DNA of 6,327 nucleotides from Methylocystaceae bacterium. Lineage in GTDB: Bacteria; Pseudomonadota; Alphaproteobacteria; Rhizobiales; Beijerinckiaceae. The number at the start of each line of letters is the position of its first letter. Within the stretch, counting starts at the first letter, position 1. The stretch covers positions 4,230 to 10,556 of the forward strand of contig PQAN01000455.1 in the NCBI GenBank assembly GCA_003105285.1. The letters are read 5' to 3'. A program made the translations under genes and the position numbers. Of the stretch, positions 1-5,777 are shown one piece after another. Under the pieces are notes generated by a model. That model made no database searches and was not told where the DNA came from. It saw only the letters and a program-made list of their open reading frames with translations.

Positions 1-351
1 GCATAGAGCGCTCTCGAAGAGGCCGAGATTTTTCAGCGCCTCGAAGGCTTTCAGCGGATAGGCGTAGAACTTGCCGCGATAGTAGATGCGCGAGAGACGC
101 GGCCGCTCGAGGAAGTCGTCCGGCAGAATCTCGTTCCAGAGATCGACGATTTCCTTCGACTTCGAGAAGAACCGATGGCCGCCGATGTCGAACAGAAAGC
201 CCTTGTGGCTCGCCGTGCGGCTGATGCCGCCGACATGGACCGCGTCCTGCTCGAGAACGAGGACATCGCGTCCGTTCTTGGCGAGGATATAGGCGCTGGT
301 GAGGCCCGCAGGCCCCGCGCCGATGATGATCGACTCGATGATCTCGCCCAT
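1..351 (-). CDS. FAD-dependent oxidoreductase, UDP-galactopyranose mutase-like (N-terminal part)
   Basis: This is the first 117 codons of a gene that runs off the left edge. The N-terminus is a Rossmann-type dinucleotide fold: GAGPAG at residues 11-16, then an acidic residue ending the second strand (LVLEQ, Glu34) that normally contacts the FAD ribose. GGISRT (41-46) and GGHRFF (57-62) follow, then FLERPRLSRIYY and a KFYAYPLK segment (93-101). This order is typical of the FAD protein group that includes UDP-galactopyranose mutase and the HemY/amine-oxidase-like proteins often found near polysaccharide genes. The substrate cannot be told from this part. A role in surface glycan or lipid-linked sugar metabolism is an inference. 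The ATG at 351-349 is chosen because the conserved fold begins 7 residues later. Only a weak AGGG lies 5 bases upstream, and the frame stays open further upstream. An exact CtrA-type site lies about 95 bp upstream of the start codon. Confidence 0.85.
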   Translation of the reverse strand, partial: MGEIIESIIIGAGPAGLTSAYILAKNGRDVLVLEQDAVHVGGISRTASHKGFLFDIGGHRFFSKSKEIVDLWNEILPDDFLERPRLSRIYYRGKFYAYPLKAFEALKNLGLFESALC

Positions 352-444
352 GTCGGCCCTGAAAGGAAGGAGAACGTCGGCAAAAATTTCTCGCCGAGCG
401 GCCGGCGAGGCTTCCGATACGTAGGGGCACTATGGGCAGGTTTC

Positions 445-460
445 GTTAACGCGCTGTTAA
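445..460 (-). promoter_or_regulatory. Full CtrA-type binding site
   Basis: The minus strand reads TTAACAGCGCGTTAAC, which matches the Caulobacter CtrA consensus TTAA-N7-TTAAC at every fixed position. It lies about 95-109 bp upstream of the start codon of the FAD oxidoreductase gene and in the orientation of that gene. No plus-strand gene begins nearby. TTAA is rare in this GC-rich window (I found only one other copy, in CTTAAG at 521-526), which makes two copies at the exact 7-bp spacing unlikely to be chance. The downstream -10 is not clear: a CATAGT lies 10 bases past the box. The site could therefore activate or repress. Binding is inferred from sequence only. Confidence 0.6.
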
Positions 461-589
461 GTCGACGCTCGGCGCGAACGCTCGCAGAACGACGTCGAGG
501 ACCCTCGAGTCTTCAATTCTCTTAAGTCCCGGCTCGACTTGTCGATACAATCTGCTCGACCAAGGAACGCATTGCTCTGCGACTCGACC

Positions 590-607
590 GCGCCGCGCGC
601 GCGGCGC
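590..607. repeat. 18-bp perfect all-G/C palindrome
   Basis: The sequence gcgccgcgcgcgcggcgc is its own reverse complement and contains a run of alternating C and G. It abuts and slightly overlaps the left arm of the larger hairpin at 605-651. It may be no more than low-complexity GC sequence, but alternating CG can adopt unusual DNA forms and the palindrome could compete with the neighbouring hairpin. Confidence 0.5.
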
Positions 608-651
608 CCCGTGCGACAGGGCCTGGATGGCGGAGCCCTATCGACGGGGCG
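605..651 (-). terminator. Stem-loop after the murU-like gene (possible terminator or 3' end element)
   Basis: The outer arms CGCCCCGT (605-612) and ACGGGGCG (644-651) pair over 8 bp. CGA/TCG (614-616 with 641-643) adds 3 bp and AGGGC/GCCCT (618-622 with 635-639) adds 5 bp, around a 12-base loop. The structure starts about 24 bases past the stop codon of the last gene of the divL unit, where a terminator is expected. No T-run follows it on the minus strand (the sequence turns to GC repeats), so it is not a classical intrinsic terminator. It could pause polymerase for Rho, protect the 3' end of the transcript, or be incidental. Confidence 0.4.
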
Positions 652-674
652 GTAAAGAAAGCGGCGGGACGGTC

Positions 675-1436
675 TCAAATAGGCAGTCGGAGCCGCTCCT
701 CGGCGACCGCCTTCTCGGCCTCCTCGATCGCCGCGATGGTTCCGACATGGAGCCATCTTCCGTCGAGGGGGACGCCGTGCAGGCGGCCCTGCTCCGCCGC
801 GCGAAAGAAGTAAGGCGCGAGCGCGAACACGTCCTCCTCCACGCCTGCGAACAGCTCCGGCCTGACGATGCCGACGCCGGCATAGACGAAATCCGCCGTC
901 TCGCCGCCGGAGCGTTTCCTCAGCCGACCCTCCGCGTCCAAATGAAAGTCGCCGTCCCAGTCGACGCCGATGCTGCCCTTGGTCGGCGCGAGCAGCAGCG
1001 CGATGTCCATTTTCTCTTCGTCCCAGATTTGGGCGAGACGACAAAGATTGTCCTCGCGCGCGCCGATCCAAAAAGCGTCGGTGTTGCAGATAAAGAACGG
1101 GCGCCCGCCAAACAGCGGCAGAACCTTCTTGATCCCGCCGCCCTGATCGAGCAGCTTTTCGCGCTCGTCGGAGAGAATGATGCGCGGCTGCGCGCGGCCT
1201 TGCAGATGCTGCTCGATTCGATCGGCGAGGTGATGCACATTGACGATCGCGGTCCGAACGCCGGCCGCGGCGAAACTGTCGAGCGCGCGGTCGAGCAAGC
1301 TGCGTCCGCCGATCTCGACCAGAGGCTTCGGGATCGTCTCCGTCAGCGGCCGCATGCGCAGGCCGCGACCGGCCGCGAACACCATGGCCGCATCCGGCGC
1401 GCCGCGTTTGTCACGCGCGGAAGAGGGAGGGGACAT
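675..1436 (-). CDS. murU: Sugar-1-phosphate nucleotidyltransferase, MurU-like
   Basis: The 253-residue protein is a nucleotidyltransferase of the GT-A-like NTP-transferase family. It shows the NTP-binding signature AAGRGLRMRPLT (residues 21-32) followed by PKPLVEIGG (37-44), the DQGGGIKK loop (97-104), NTDAFW (118-123) whose Asp120 should bind the catalytic metal, and WLHVGT (228-233). MurU joins UTP to N-acetylmuramate 1-phosphate to give UDP-MurNAc, the last step of the fosfomycin-bypassing peptidoglycan recycling route. The MurU call rests on size, motifs and position directly after an AmgK-like kinase; another hexose-1-phosphate substrate is possible. The start at 1436 overlaps the upstream gene by 26 bp, suggesting translational coupling. 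No strong ribosome site is visible. Met18 (start at 1385) is an alternative that begins exactly at the conserved fold. It is the last gene of the divL unit. Confidence 0.85.
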   Translation of the reverse strand: MSPPSSARDKRGAPDAAMVFAAGRGLRMRPLTETIPKPLVEIGGRSLLDRALDSFAAAGVRTAIVNVHHLADRIEQHLQGRAQPRIILSDEREKLLDQGGGIKKVLPLFGGRPFFICNTDAFWIGAREDNLCRLAQIWDEEKMDIALLLAPTKGSIGVDWDGDFHLDAEGRLRKRSGGETADFVYAGVGIVRPELFAGVEEDVFALAPYFFRAAEQGRLHGVPLDGRWLHVGTIAAIEEAEKAVAEERLRLPI

Positions 1437-2940
1437 TGGCTTCGTACCACGCCTTGACGGAGGCGAGCGCCGGATGGCGCAGGCTCTTTCTCAGATAGGC
1501 TTCGACGCGCGGCAGATGGACGAGATATTGCGGTTTGTGGTCACGCTGGTCGAGCCGCGCGAAAATGCCCAATATCTTGGTCGCGCGCTGCGCGCCCAAG
1601 ATCGCATAGGCGCGTGCGAAGCCCTCCATATCGAAGCTCGGGTCGGCCTGGCGGCGCAGCAGCGCATAACGGCCGAGCAGCCTCATCTCCAGCTCGTCCG
1701 GCACGTCGACGCGCGCGTCCTGGGTGAGCGAGACGACGTCATAGGCCGGATGGCCGAGCGCCGCGTCCTGAAAGTCGATGACGCCGATGCGCGCCGCGCC
1801 CTCTCGATCCGGCAACCACAAGAGATTGGGCGAATGATAGTCGCGCAATGTCCATGTCGGGGGCGCCGTGGCGATCTCCACCAGCGCATGCCGCCACAGA
1901 TTGACGAAGATGGCTTTCGCGCCCGAAGCGATCGACGCCCTCGCCACCGGCCCGGCGTACCATTCGACGAATAGCTCGACCTCGATGAGGAGAGCGTCGA
2001 GGTCATAGGAGGGAATATGGTAGGGGCTCGCCCAAGCGACCGGCAGGACGTCCGGCAGATGGCGCGCGTGAAGCGCGGCGAGGATGGACAGGGCTTCGAC
2101 ATAACGTTCGGCGATGGGACCGCTTTCGTCCGCGACGCCCTCCCGCCCAAGGTCCTCGAGCAGGACATAGCCGTTGTCGAGATCGAAGGCGAAAATTTCA
2201 GGAGCGGAGACGCCCTGGGCGCGTAGCGCGTCGTCGAGCGCGACAAAGGGTTTCACGTTCTCGGCGAGCTTGGCGATCGTGCTGTAGGATTTGCCGTAGC
2301 GGATCGGCGGACCGTCCGGACGGGGCGGCGAGATCATCAAGATCGCGCGCTCGCCGCCGGGCTTGCGCAAGGTCTCATAGACCCTGCTCGAGGCGTCGCC
2401 CTGCAGATAGCTGCGCTCCGCATCGCGCCAACCCGCCCTCGTCAAGAATGTCTGCAGGGACTGGAACGAGGCGAGTCGCGCGGCGACGGGACCATAAGCG
2501 GTTATCACGATCCGCCGCGCGCCGCCGTTCTCGGGCGAGACGAAACCGAGACGGATGTCGAGACGCTCGCCGCCGAAGGCGCCCGGCGCGCGCTCGGCCC
2601 ATTCCACGATGACGAGCGCGTCTTCCGTCGCTTCCTCCCAGCCGAGCTGTTCGAGCTCGGACTCGTCGGCGATGCGGTAGAGATCGGCATGCAGGACGCG
2701 ATAGCCCGGCCCCTCGTAGATCTGCATCAAGGTGAAGGTCGGACTCGGCGCCTCGAGCGAAGGATCACCTGCGATCGCTCTGATGAGCGCGCGCGCGAAA
2801 GTGGTCTTGCCCGCGCCGAGTTCGCCCGAAAGCGTCACGAGCGGAACGTCTCTGACGAAGGGCGTGAGCTGCTCGGCCAGGGCGATCGTCTCGGCCTCGT
2901 CGGCGACGTCGATCGCCCATTCGGTCGTCTCGACGCTCAT
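1411..2940 (-). CDS. tsaE: TsaE - AmgK-like phosphotransferase fusion protein
   Basis: This 509-residue protein has two parts. Residues 1-150 are TsaE, the ATPase that supports the TsaB-TsaD complex making N6-threonylcarbamoyladenosine at A37 of ANN-decoding tRNAs. Visible are the P-loop GELGAGKTT (39-47), SPTFTL (66-71), HADLYR (84-89) and VEWAER (112-117). Residues from about 155 to 500 are a phosphotransferase of the aminoglycoside/choline kinase fold: LLEDLG (260-265), the catalytic loop LRDYHSPNLLWL (365-376) with Asp367 and Asn372, and the metal motif IDFQDA (388-393). The best match by motif and context is AmgK, the anomeric kinase for N-acetylmuramate and N-acetylglucosamine, because a MurU-like gene follows. 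TsaE is usually about 150 residues alone, so this is a true fusion, a form I recall from Rhizobiales. The ATG overlaps the divL stop as ATGA, with AAGGA 8 bases upstream. The frame is open further upstream, but that part is antisense-like shadow within divL. Confidence 0.9.
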   Translation of the reverse strand: MSVETTEWAIDVADEAETIALAEQLTPFVRDVPLVTLSGELGAGKTTFARALIRAIAGDPSLEAPSPTFTLMQIYEGPGYRVLHADLYRIADESELEQLGWEEATEDALVIVEWAERAPGAFGGERLDIRLGFVSPENGGARRIVITAYGPVAARLASFQSLQTFLTRAGWRDAERSYLQGDASSRVYETLRKPGGERAILMISPPRPDGPPIRYGKSYSTIAKLAENVKPFVALDDALRAQGVSAPEIFAFDLDNGYVLLEDLGREGVADESGPIAERYVEALSILAALHARHLPDVLPVAWASPYHIPSYDLDALLIEVELFVEWYAGPVARASIASGAKAIFVNLWRHALVEIATAPPTWTLRDYHSPNLLWLPDREGAARIGVIDFQDAALGHPAYDVVSLTQDARVDVPDELEMRLLGRYALLRRQADPSFDMEGFARAYAILGAQRATKILGIFARLDQRDHKPQYLVHLPRVEAYLRKSLRHPALASVKAWYEANVPSLFRA

Positions 2941-5477
2941 GAAGCGCGTCCTTTTTCTTGCGCGGCGCCGGCTTCGCCGCGATTCTCCCGAGCGGGGAAG
3001 ACGCAGGTCACTGTCGTGCCTTCGCCGAGCGCCGAGTCGATGAGCACGCTGCCGCCATGCAGTTCCGTGAAGGCGCGCACGATCGACAGGCCGAGTCCGA
3101 CGCCGCGGTGCCGCGAGCCGGTGGTGTGCGACTCGAAACGATCGAATACTCTTTCCAGTGCGTCCGGCGCGATTCCGCGCCCGCGATCGGTGACTTTGAA
3201 CACGATTTCGTCCTCGCGCCGCAACGCCATGAGAGTAATCGTTTGCCCCGGCCGTGAAAAGCCGATCGCATTCGAGAGAAGATTGAAGAGAATCTGACGA
3301 ATGCGCTTGGCGTCGCCGCGAAAGGAGCCGACGTCGCCGGTCGTCACGATCTGCAATTCGATGGCGCTTTCGGCGAGTCGGTCCTGCACGCCCTCGGCCG
3401 CGGCGCGCATCGCATCCTGGGCGTCCACCTCTTCGAGCTCGAGCTCCATCGCGTCGCTGTCGATGGTGGCGAGATCGAGAATATCGTTGATGATGGCGAG
3501 CAGCGCCGCCGACGACTTGCCGACATAGCCGAGATATTCGACCTGCTTGGCGTTCAGCTCGCCCGTCGATTTCTCGCCGAGCAGATGGATGAAGCCGATG
3601 ATGTTGTTGAGCGGCGAGCGCAGCTCGTAGGAGACGTGATGGACGAAATCGTTGCGGATTTTCTCCGCCGCGAGCAAGGCCTGGTTGCGCTCGGTGAGCG
3701 CGCGCTCCACATTGACGCCGGCCGTCACGTCGACGAAGGTCAGCAGCGCCGCGCCCTCGGGCAGCGGCTGCGCCGTGCAGTCGAGCACGACGCCGTCGGA
3801 GCGCTCGATGCGCCGCGTGAAGCCGGTGCGCGCCTCTTGCAGCCCGGTGACGAAGCCGCGCAGATCGCTCCATGTGTCGTCGTCGGGATGGAGCCGCCGG
3901 CACAGTTTGGCGAGGACGTCGAAGCGCGGCTTTTCGTCGAGCACATGCTTGTCGAGCCGCCACAGCGCGGCGAAGGCCGGATTGCAGAAACGCAAGCGTC
4001 CGTCGGCGCCGAACACGGCGACGCCCTCGCGCAGATTCTCGAGCGTTTCGTTCTGCATCCGGTCGAGCGCATTGAAACGCGACTCAAGATTGTAGCGCTC
4101 GCTCACATCGTCATAGAGGTACGTGACGCCGCCTTGCGGATTGGGATTGACGACGACGCGCAACGTCCGGCCATTCGGCATGTGCCAGACATGCTCGTGA
4201 TGTTCGGACGACCGATAGGCCTCGAGCAGGCGCGTCTTCCACGCCTTATAATCCGCCTCCACCGGCAGTCGCTGCTCGGCGCGCAGACGATCGAGGATTT
4301 CGCCGTCGCTCGGTCCCTGGTCGAGAAAGGCGGAATCGAGCGGCCACAGCCGGCTGTAGGCGGCGTTGCGATAGACGAGGCGTTTCGCCCGATCGAAGAT
4401 GGCGACGGCGATCGGCAATTGATCCAGCGTGCGCGAATGCGCTTCCATCTGCTGTTCGAAATCCGAGCGCGCCTTGTCGATCTCGCTGCGATCCATCGCC
4501 AAGGCCGCCGAGGCGCCGTTCCATGGCGCGTCGACGACGTCGAGCCGGCGCCGCTCGCCGGCGACGACCGCCGTCACGCGCTCTCGCCAGACCGCATCCT
4601 CGGCGCGCGCCGCTTGCGCCTCGGCGCGCGCCTGATGGTCGAGCAATTCGACCTGCTGACGCACGGCCTCGTCCGGGCTCTTGGCCTCGACCGCCTGCGC
4701 ATAGGCGCTGTTGACGAAAGACAGGCGGCCTTGCGCGTCGCGAATCCAGGCCGGCGTCGGCAGCGCCTCGAGCATGGCGTGGAGTCCTTCCACATCGGCG
4801 ACGCTGCGAGCGTGACGCTCCCGCAATCCGAGCAGCTCCAGCCTGTCGCCCGAAACTTCGCGAATCCGCAGCACGGCGCGACCGGCGACGGCGCGGCCCT
4901 CCGCGTCGAAACGGCGTCCTGCGGAACTCGGCAGCGCCATGCGAAAGCTCTCGCCATGCAGTCGCAGGCGATCGATCTTCTCCTCCAGTTCGCGAGCGTC
5001 CTTGGGCGCGAGCCAGCTTCCGAAGGCCAGCATCCGGCGCGCCGACGGCCCATCGCCGACGAGGCTGTTCTCTATGTCCGGTTCGCTCGTGGCGCCGTCC
5101 CAGGAGACGAGCAGCTGCGGTTCGCTCGCGAGGAATATTTCCGCGCGATCCAGTTTCGCGCGGGCGAACTCGAGCTCGCCCGCGAGCCTCGCCTCGCGCC
5201 TGCTCCAGGCCTTGCGTTCGGCGAGATGGGCCAAGGCGACGACGGCCGAGAACAAAGCGAGTCCGCCGCTCAGCGCCAAATTCACGAAATCGGCGTTGTT
5301 CGCGCCCTGCAGAAAGCTCGCCAGCGATTGCGCTCGCGCGGGCTGATCGTAGAGCAGCGCGCCGGCGCTCGCCACGGCGAGCGAGGCGAATCGGCGCGAG
5401 CGAGAGGTAATGGAAACAATAGGAGAACGACTCGTAGCGTCGCCGTTTCCGGCGCGCTGGCGCTCGCAAATCGTCAT
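2937..5477 (-). CDS. divL: DivL, multi-PAS kinase-like cell-cycle protein with Tyr in place of the phosphoacceptor His
   Basis: DivL is a membrane-bound histidine-kinase homologue that, in Caulobacter, reads phosphorylated DivK and controls the kinase CckA, and so CtrA. Numbered from the 5477 start (846 residues): a hydrophobic stretch at 30-49 ending in PARAQ (signal-like), a second at 66-86 (membrane segment), a charged helix at 87-115 (likely coiled coil), a degenerate PAS-like region at about 115-220, three clearer PAS domains beginning near 235, 351 and 479, the dimerisation/H-box helix at 604-635 and the ATPase domain to about 831. The H-box reads HHVSYELRSPLNN: Tyr617 (codon TAC, 3629-3627) replaces the usual His, the hallmark of DivL. 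The ATP-binding boxes are intact: NLLSNAIGF (N box), DRGRGI (764-769), FDRF and GVGLGLSIV (792-800). An upstream in-frame ATG at 5528 would add 17 residues, but it has no ribosome site, while the ATG at 5477 has GGGAG 7 bases ahead. It is the first gene of a three-gene overlapping unit. Confidence 0.88.
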   Translation of the reverse strand: MTICERQRAGNGDATSRSPIVSITSRSRRFASLAVASAGALLYDQPARAQSLASFLQGANNADFVNLALSGGLALFSAVVALAHLAERKAWSRREARLAGELEFARAKLDRAEIFLASEPQLLVSWDGATSEPDIENSLVGDGPSARRMLAFGSWLAPKDARELEEKIDRLRLHGESFRMALPSSAGRRFDAEGRAVAGRAVLRIREVSGDRLELLGLRERHARSVADVEGLHAMLEALPTPAWIRDAQGRLSFVNSAYAQAVEAKSPDEAVRQQVELLDHQARAEAQAARAEDAVWRERVTAVVAGERRRLDVVDAPWNGASAALAMDRSEIDKARSDFEQQMEAHSRTLDQLPIAVAIFDRAKRLVYRNAAYSRLWPLDSAFLDQGPSDGEILDRLRAEQRLPVEADYKAWKTRLLEAYRSSEHHEHVWHMPNGRTLRVVVNPNPQGGVTYLYDDVSERYNLESRFNALDRMQNETLENLREGVAVFGADGRLRFCNPAFAALWRLDKHVLDEKPRFDVLAKLCRRLHPDDDTWSDLRGFVTGLQEARTGFTRRIERSDGVVLDCTAQPLPEGAALLTFVDVTAGVNVERALTERNQALLAAEKIRNDFVHHVSYELRSPLNNIIGFIHLLGEKSTGELNAKQVEYLGYVGKSSAALLAIINDILDLATIDSDAMELELEEVDAQDAMRAAAEGVQDRLAESAIELQIVTTGDVGSFRGDAKRIRQILFNLLSNAIGFSRPGQTITLMALRREDEIVFKVTDRGRGIAPDALERVFDRFESHTTGSRHRGVGLGLSIVRAFTELHGGSVLIDSALGEGTTVTCVFPARENRGEAGAAQEKGRAS
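2949..2953 (-). promoter_or_regulatory. Ribosome binding site of the tsaE fusion gene
   Basis: AAGGA on the minus strand lies 8 bases before the ATG at 2940-2938, inside the last codons of divL. It fixes the start of the fusion gene at the ATGA overlap and rules out the longer open frame that reaches into divL. Confidence 0.75.
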
Positions 5478-5484
5478 CGACGCG

Positions 5485-5489
5485 CTCCC
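5485..5489 (-). promoter_or_regulatory. Ribosome binding site deciding the divL start
   Basis: GGGAG on the minus strand is separated by 7 bases (CGCGTCG) from the ATG at 5477-5475. The in-frame ATG at 5528 has no purine-rich sequence at a suitable distance. This favours the shorter, 846-residue form of DivL, though the 17-codon extension cannot be excluded. Confidence 0.55.
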
Positions 5490-5528
5490 GCGTCGAGCGA
5501 ACGGCTTCGCTTCGAGCCTTTTGTCCAT

Positions 5529-5685
5529 TCGATCGATTTCGTGTCTGTCAGCGGCATCCGACGGTCTCCGCGGCCGATTGCAAGGCTCATCGCAACAAAC
5601 GCCGTAAGCCGTCTGCGCGCCGGGGAGACGCGCTGTCCGAATCGCGCCTAATCTAAAGCGGGTTGCCGAAAAGTGAAACGCTTCG
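5529..5685 (-). promoter_or_regulatory. divL upstream region, expected to hold its promoter
   Basis: Two terminator-like hairpins end ahcY transcription just upstream, so the divL unit should start from a promoter in these ~160 bp. The A/T-richer end (5645-5685) is the likeliest place. TAGATT there is a weak -10 candidate, but no good -35 stands 16-18 bp before it, and I see no TTAA-N7-TTAA box. One GANTC site (5639-5643) is present. Part of this stretch (5651-5683) resembles short interspersed sequences I associate with Rhizobiales genomes. Confidence 0.3.
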
Positions 5686-5718
5686 AAAAATAATCGGCGG
5701 CTATTGCGAGCCGCCGAT
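5686..5718 (-). terminator. Second terminator-like hairpin after ahcY
   Basis: ATCGGCGGCT (5693-5702) and AGCCGCCGAT (5709-5718) form a perfect 10-bp stem with a 6-base loop. On the minus strand the stem is followed at once by TATTTTT (5692-5686). This fits an intrinsic terminator for leftward transcription leaving ahcY, in tandem with the stronger one 22 bp before it. Confidence 0.75.
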
Positions 5719-5739
5719 GCGAAGGGGAGCCGCTGAACG

Positions 5740-5765
5740 AAAAAGGCCCCGCGACGCGGGGCCTT
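5740..5765 (-). terminator. Intrinsic terminator of ahcY
   Basis: On the minus strand AAGGCCCCGC, a 3-base loop and GCGGGGCCTT form a perfect 10-bp stem whose 3' arm runs into a five-T tract (5744-5740). It begins 12 bases past the ahcY stop codon. The plus-strand side has no comparable T-run, so it acts leftward. Confidence 0.88.
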
Positions 5766-5777
5766 CTCGAAAAACCG

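Larger units (their letters stand above)
352..674. other. Intergenic region without a convincing gene
   Basis: This gap separates the end of the murU-like gene from the start of the FAD oxidoreductase gene. Open frames cross it on both strands, but they are extensions of frames antisense or out of phase to the neighbours, rich in Arg/Ser and without any recognisable motif, so I call no gene. It contains, from right to left, a 16-bp imperfect hairpin (605-651), an 18-bp all-G/C palindrome (590-607), two GANTC sites (581-585 and 507-511, the CcrM methylation motif in alphaproteobacteria) and an exact CtrA-type box (445-460). The A/T-richer stretch around 440-530 is the most promoter-like part. 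I could not find a well-spaced -35/-10 pair. Confidence 0.6.

Noticed and set aside
175..525. A 116-codon plus-strand frame across the FAD oxidoreductase start and the gap
   Set aside because: Most of it is antisense to the conserved FAD-binding fold, and the remainder has no recognisable feature.
521..526. TTAA in CTTAAG as part of a second CtrA site
   Set aside because: There is no partner TTAA seven bases away on either side, so it is at most a half-site.
457..1071. A 204-codon minus-strand frame running from the murU-like gene into the gap, considered as a frameshifted tail or separate gene
   Set aside because: The murU-like protein is complete in its own frame with all expected motifs to residue 253. 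This frame is Arg-rich shadow without homology.
627..1974. Plus-strand frames at 627-1457 and 1240-1974 opposite the murU-like and fusion genes
   Set aside because: Both are antisense to well-supported genes, lack motifs, and follow the complement of the neighbours' codon bias.
2941..3963. An N-terminal extension of the tsaE fusion frame (850 codons in total) reaching into divL
   Set aside because: The extension is out of phase with divL, is very rich in Arg, and has no domain. The ATGA overlap with AAGGA 8 bases upstream gives the true start at 2940.
4246..5469. A 407-codon minus-strand frame inside divL
   Set aside because: It overlaps divL in another phase, is extremely Arg-rich, and shows no motif. 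It is a typical shadow frame.
3585..5651. A 688-codon open frame on the plus strand, antisense to divL
   Set aside because: It lies entirely opposite a gene with clear domains. Its composition (Arg, Ala, Gly, Glu, His-rich, no motif) is what the strong G/C third-position bias of divL produces on the other strand, and it has no ribosome site or homology I recognise.
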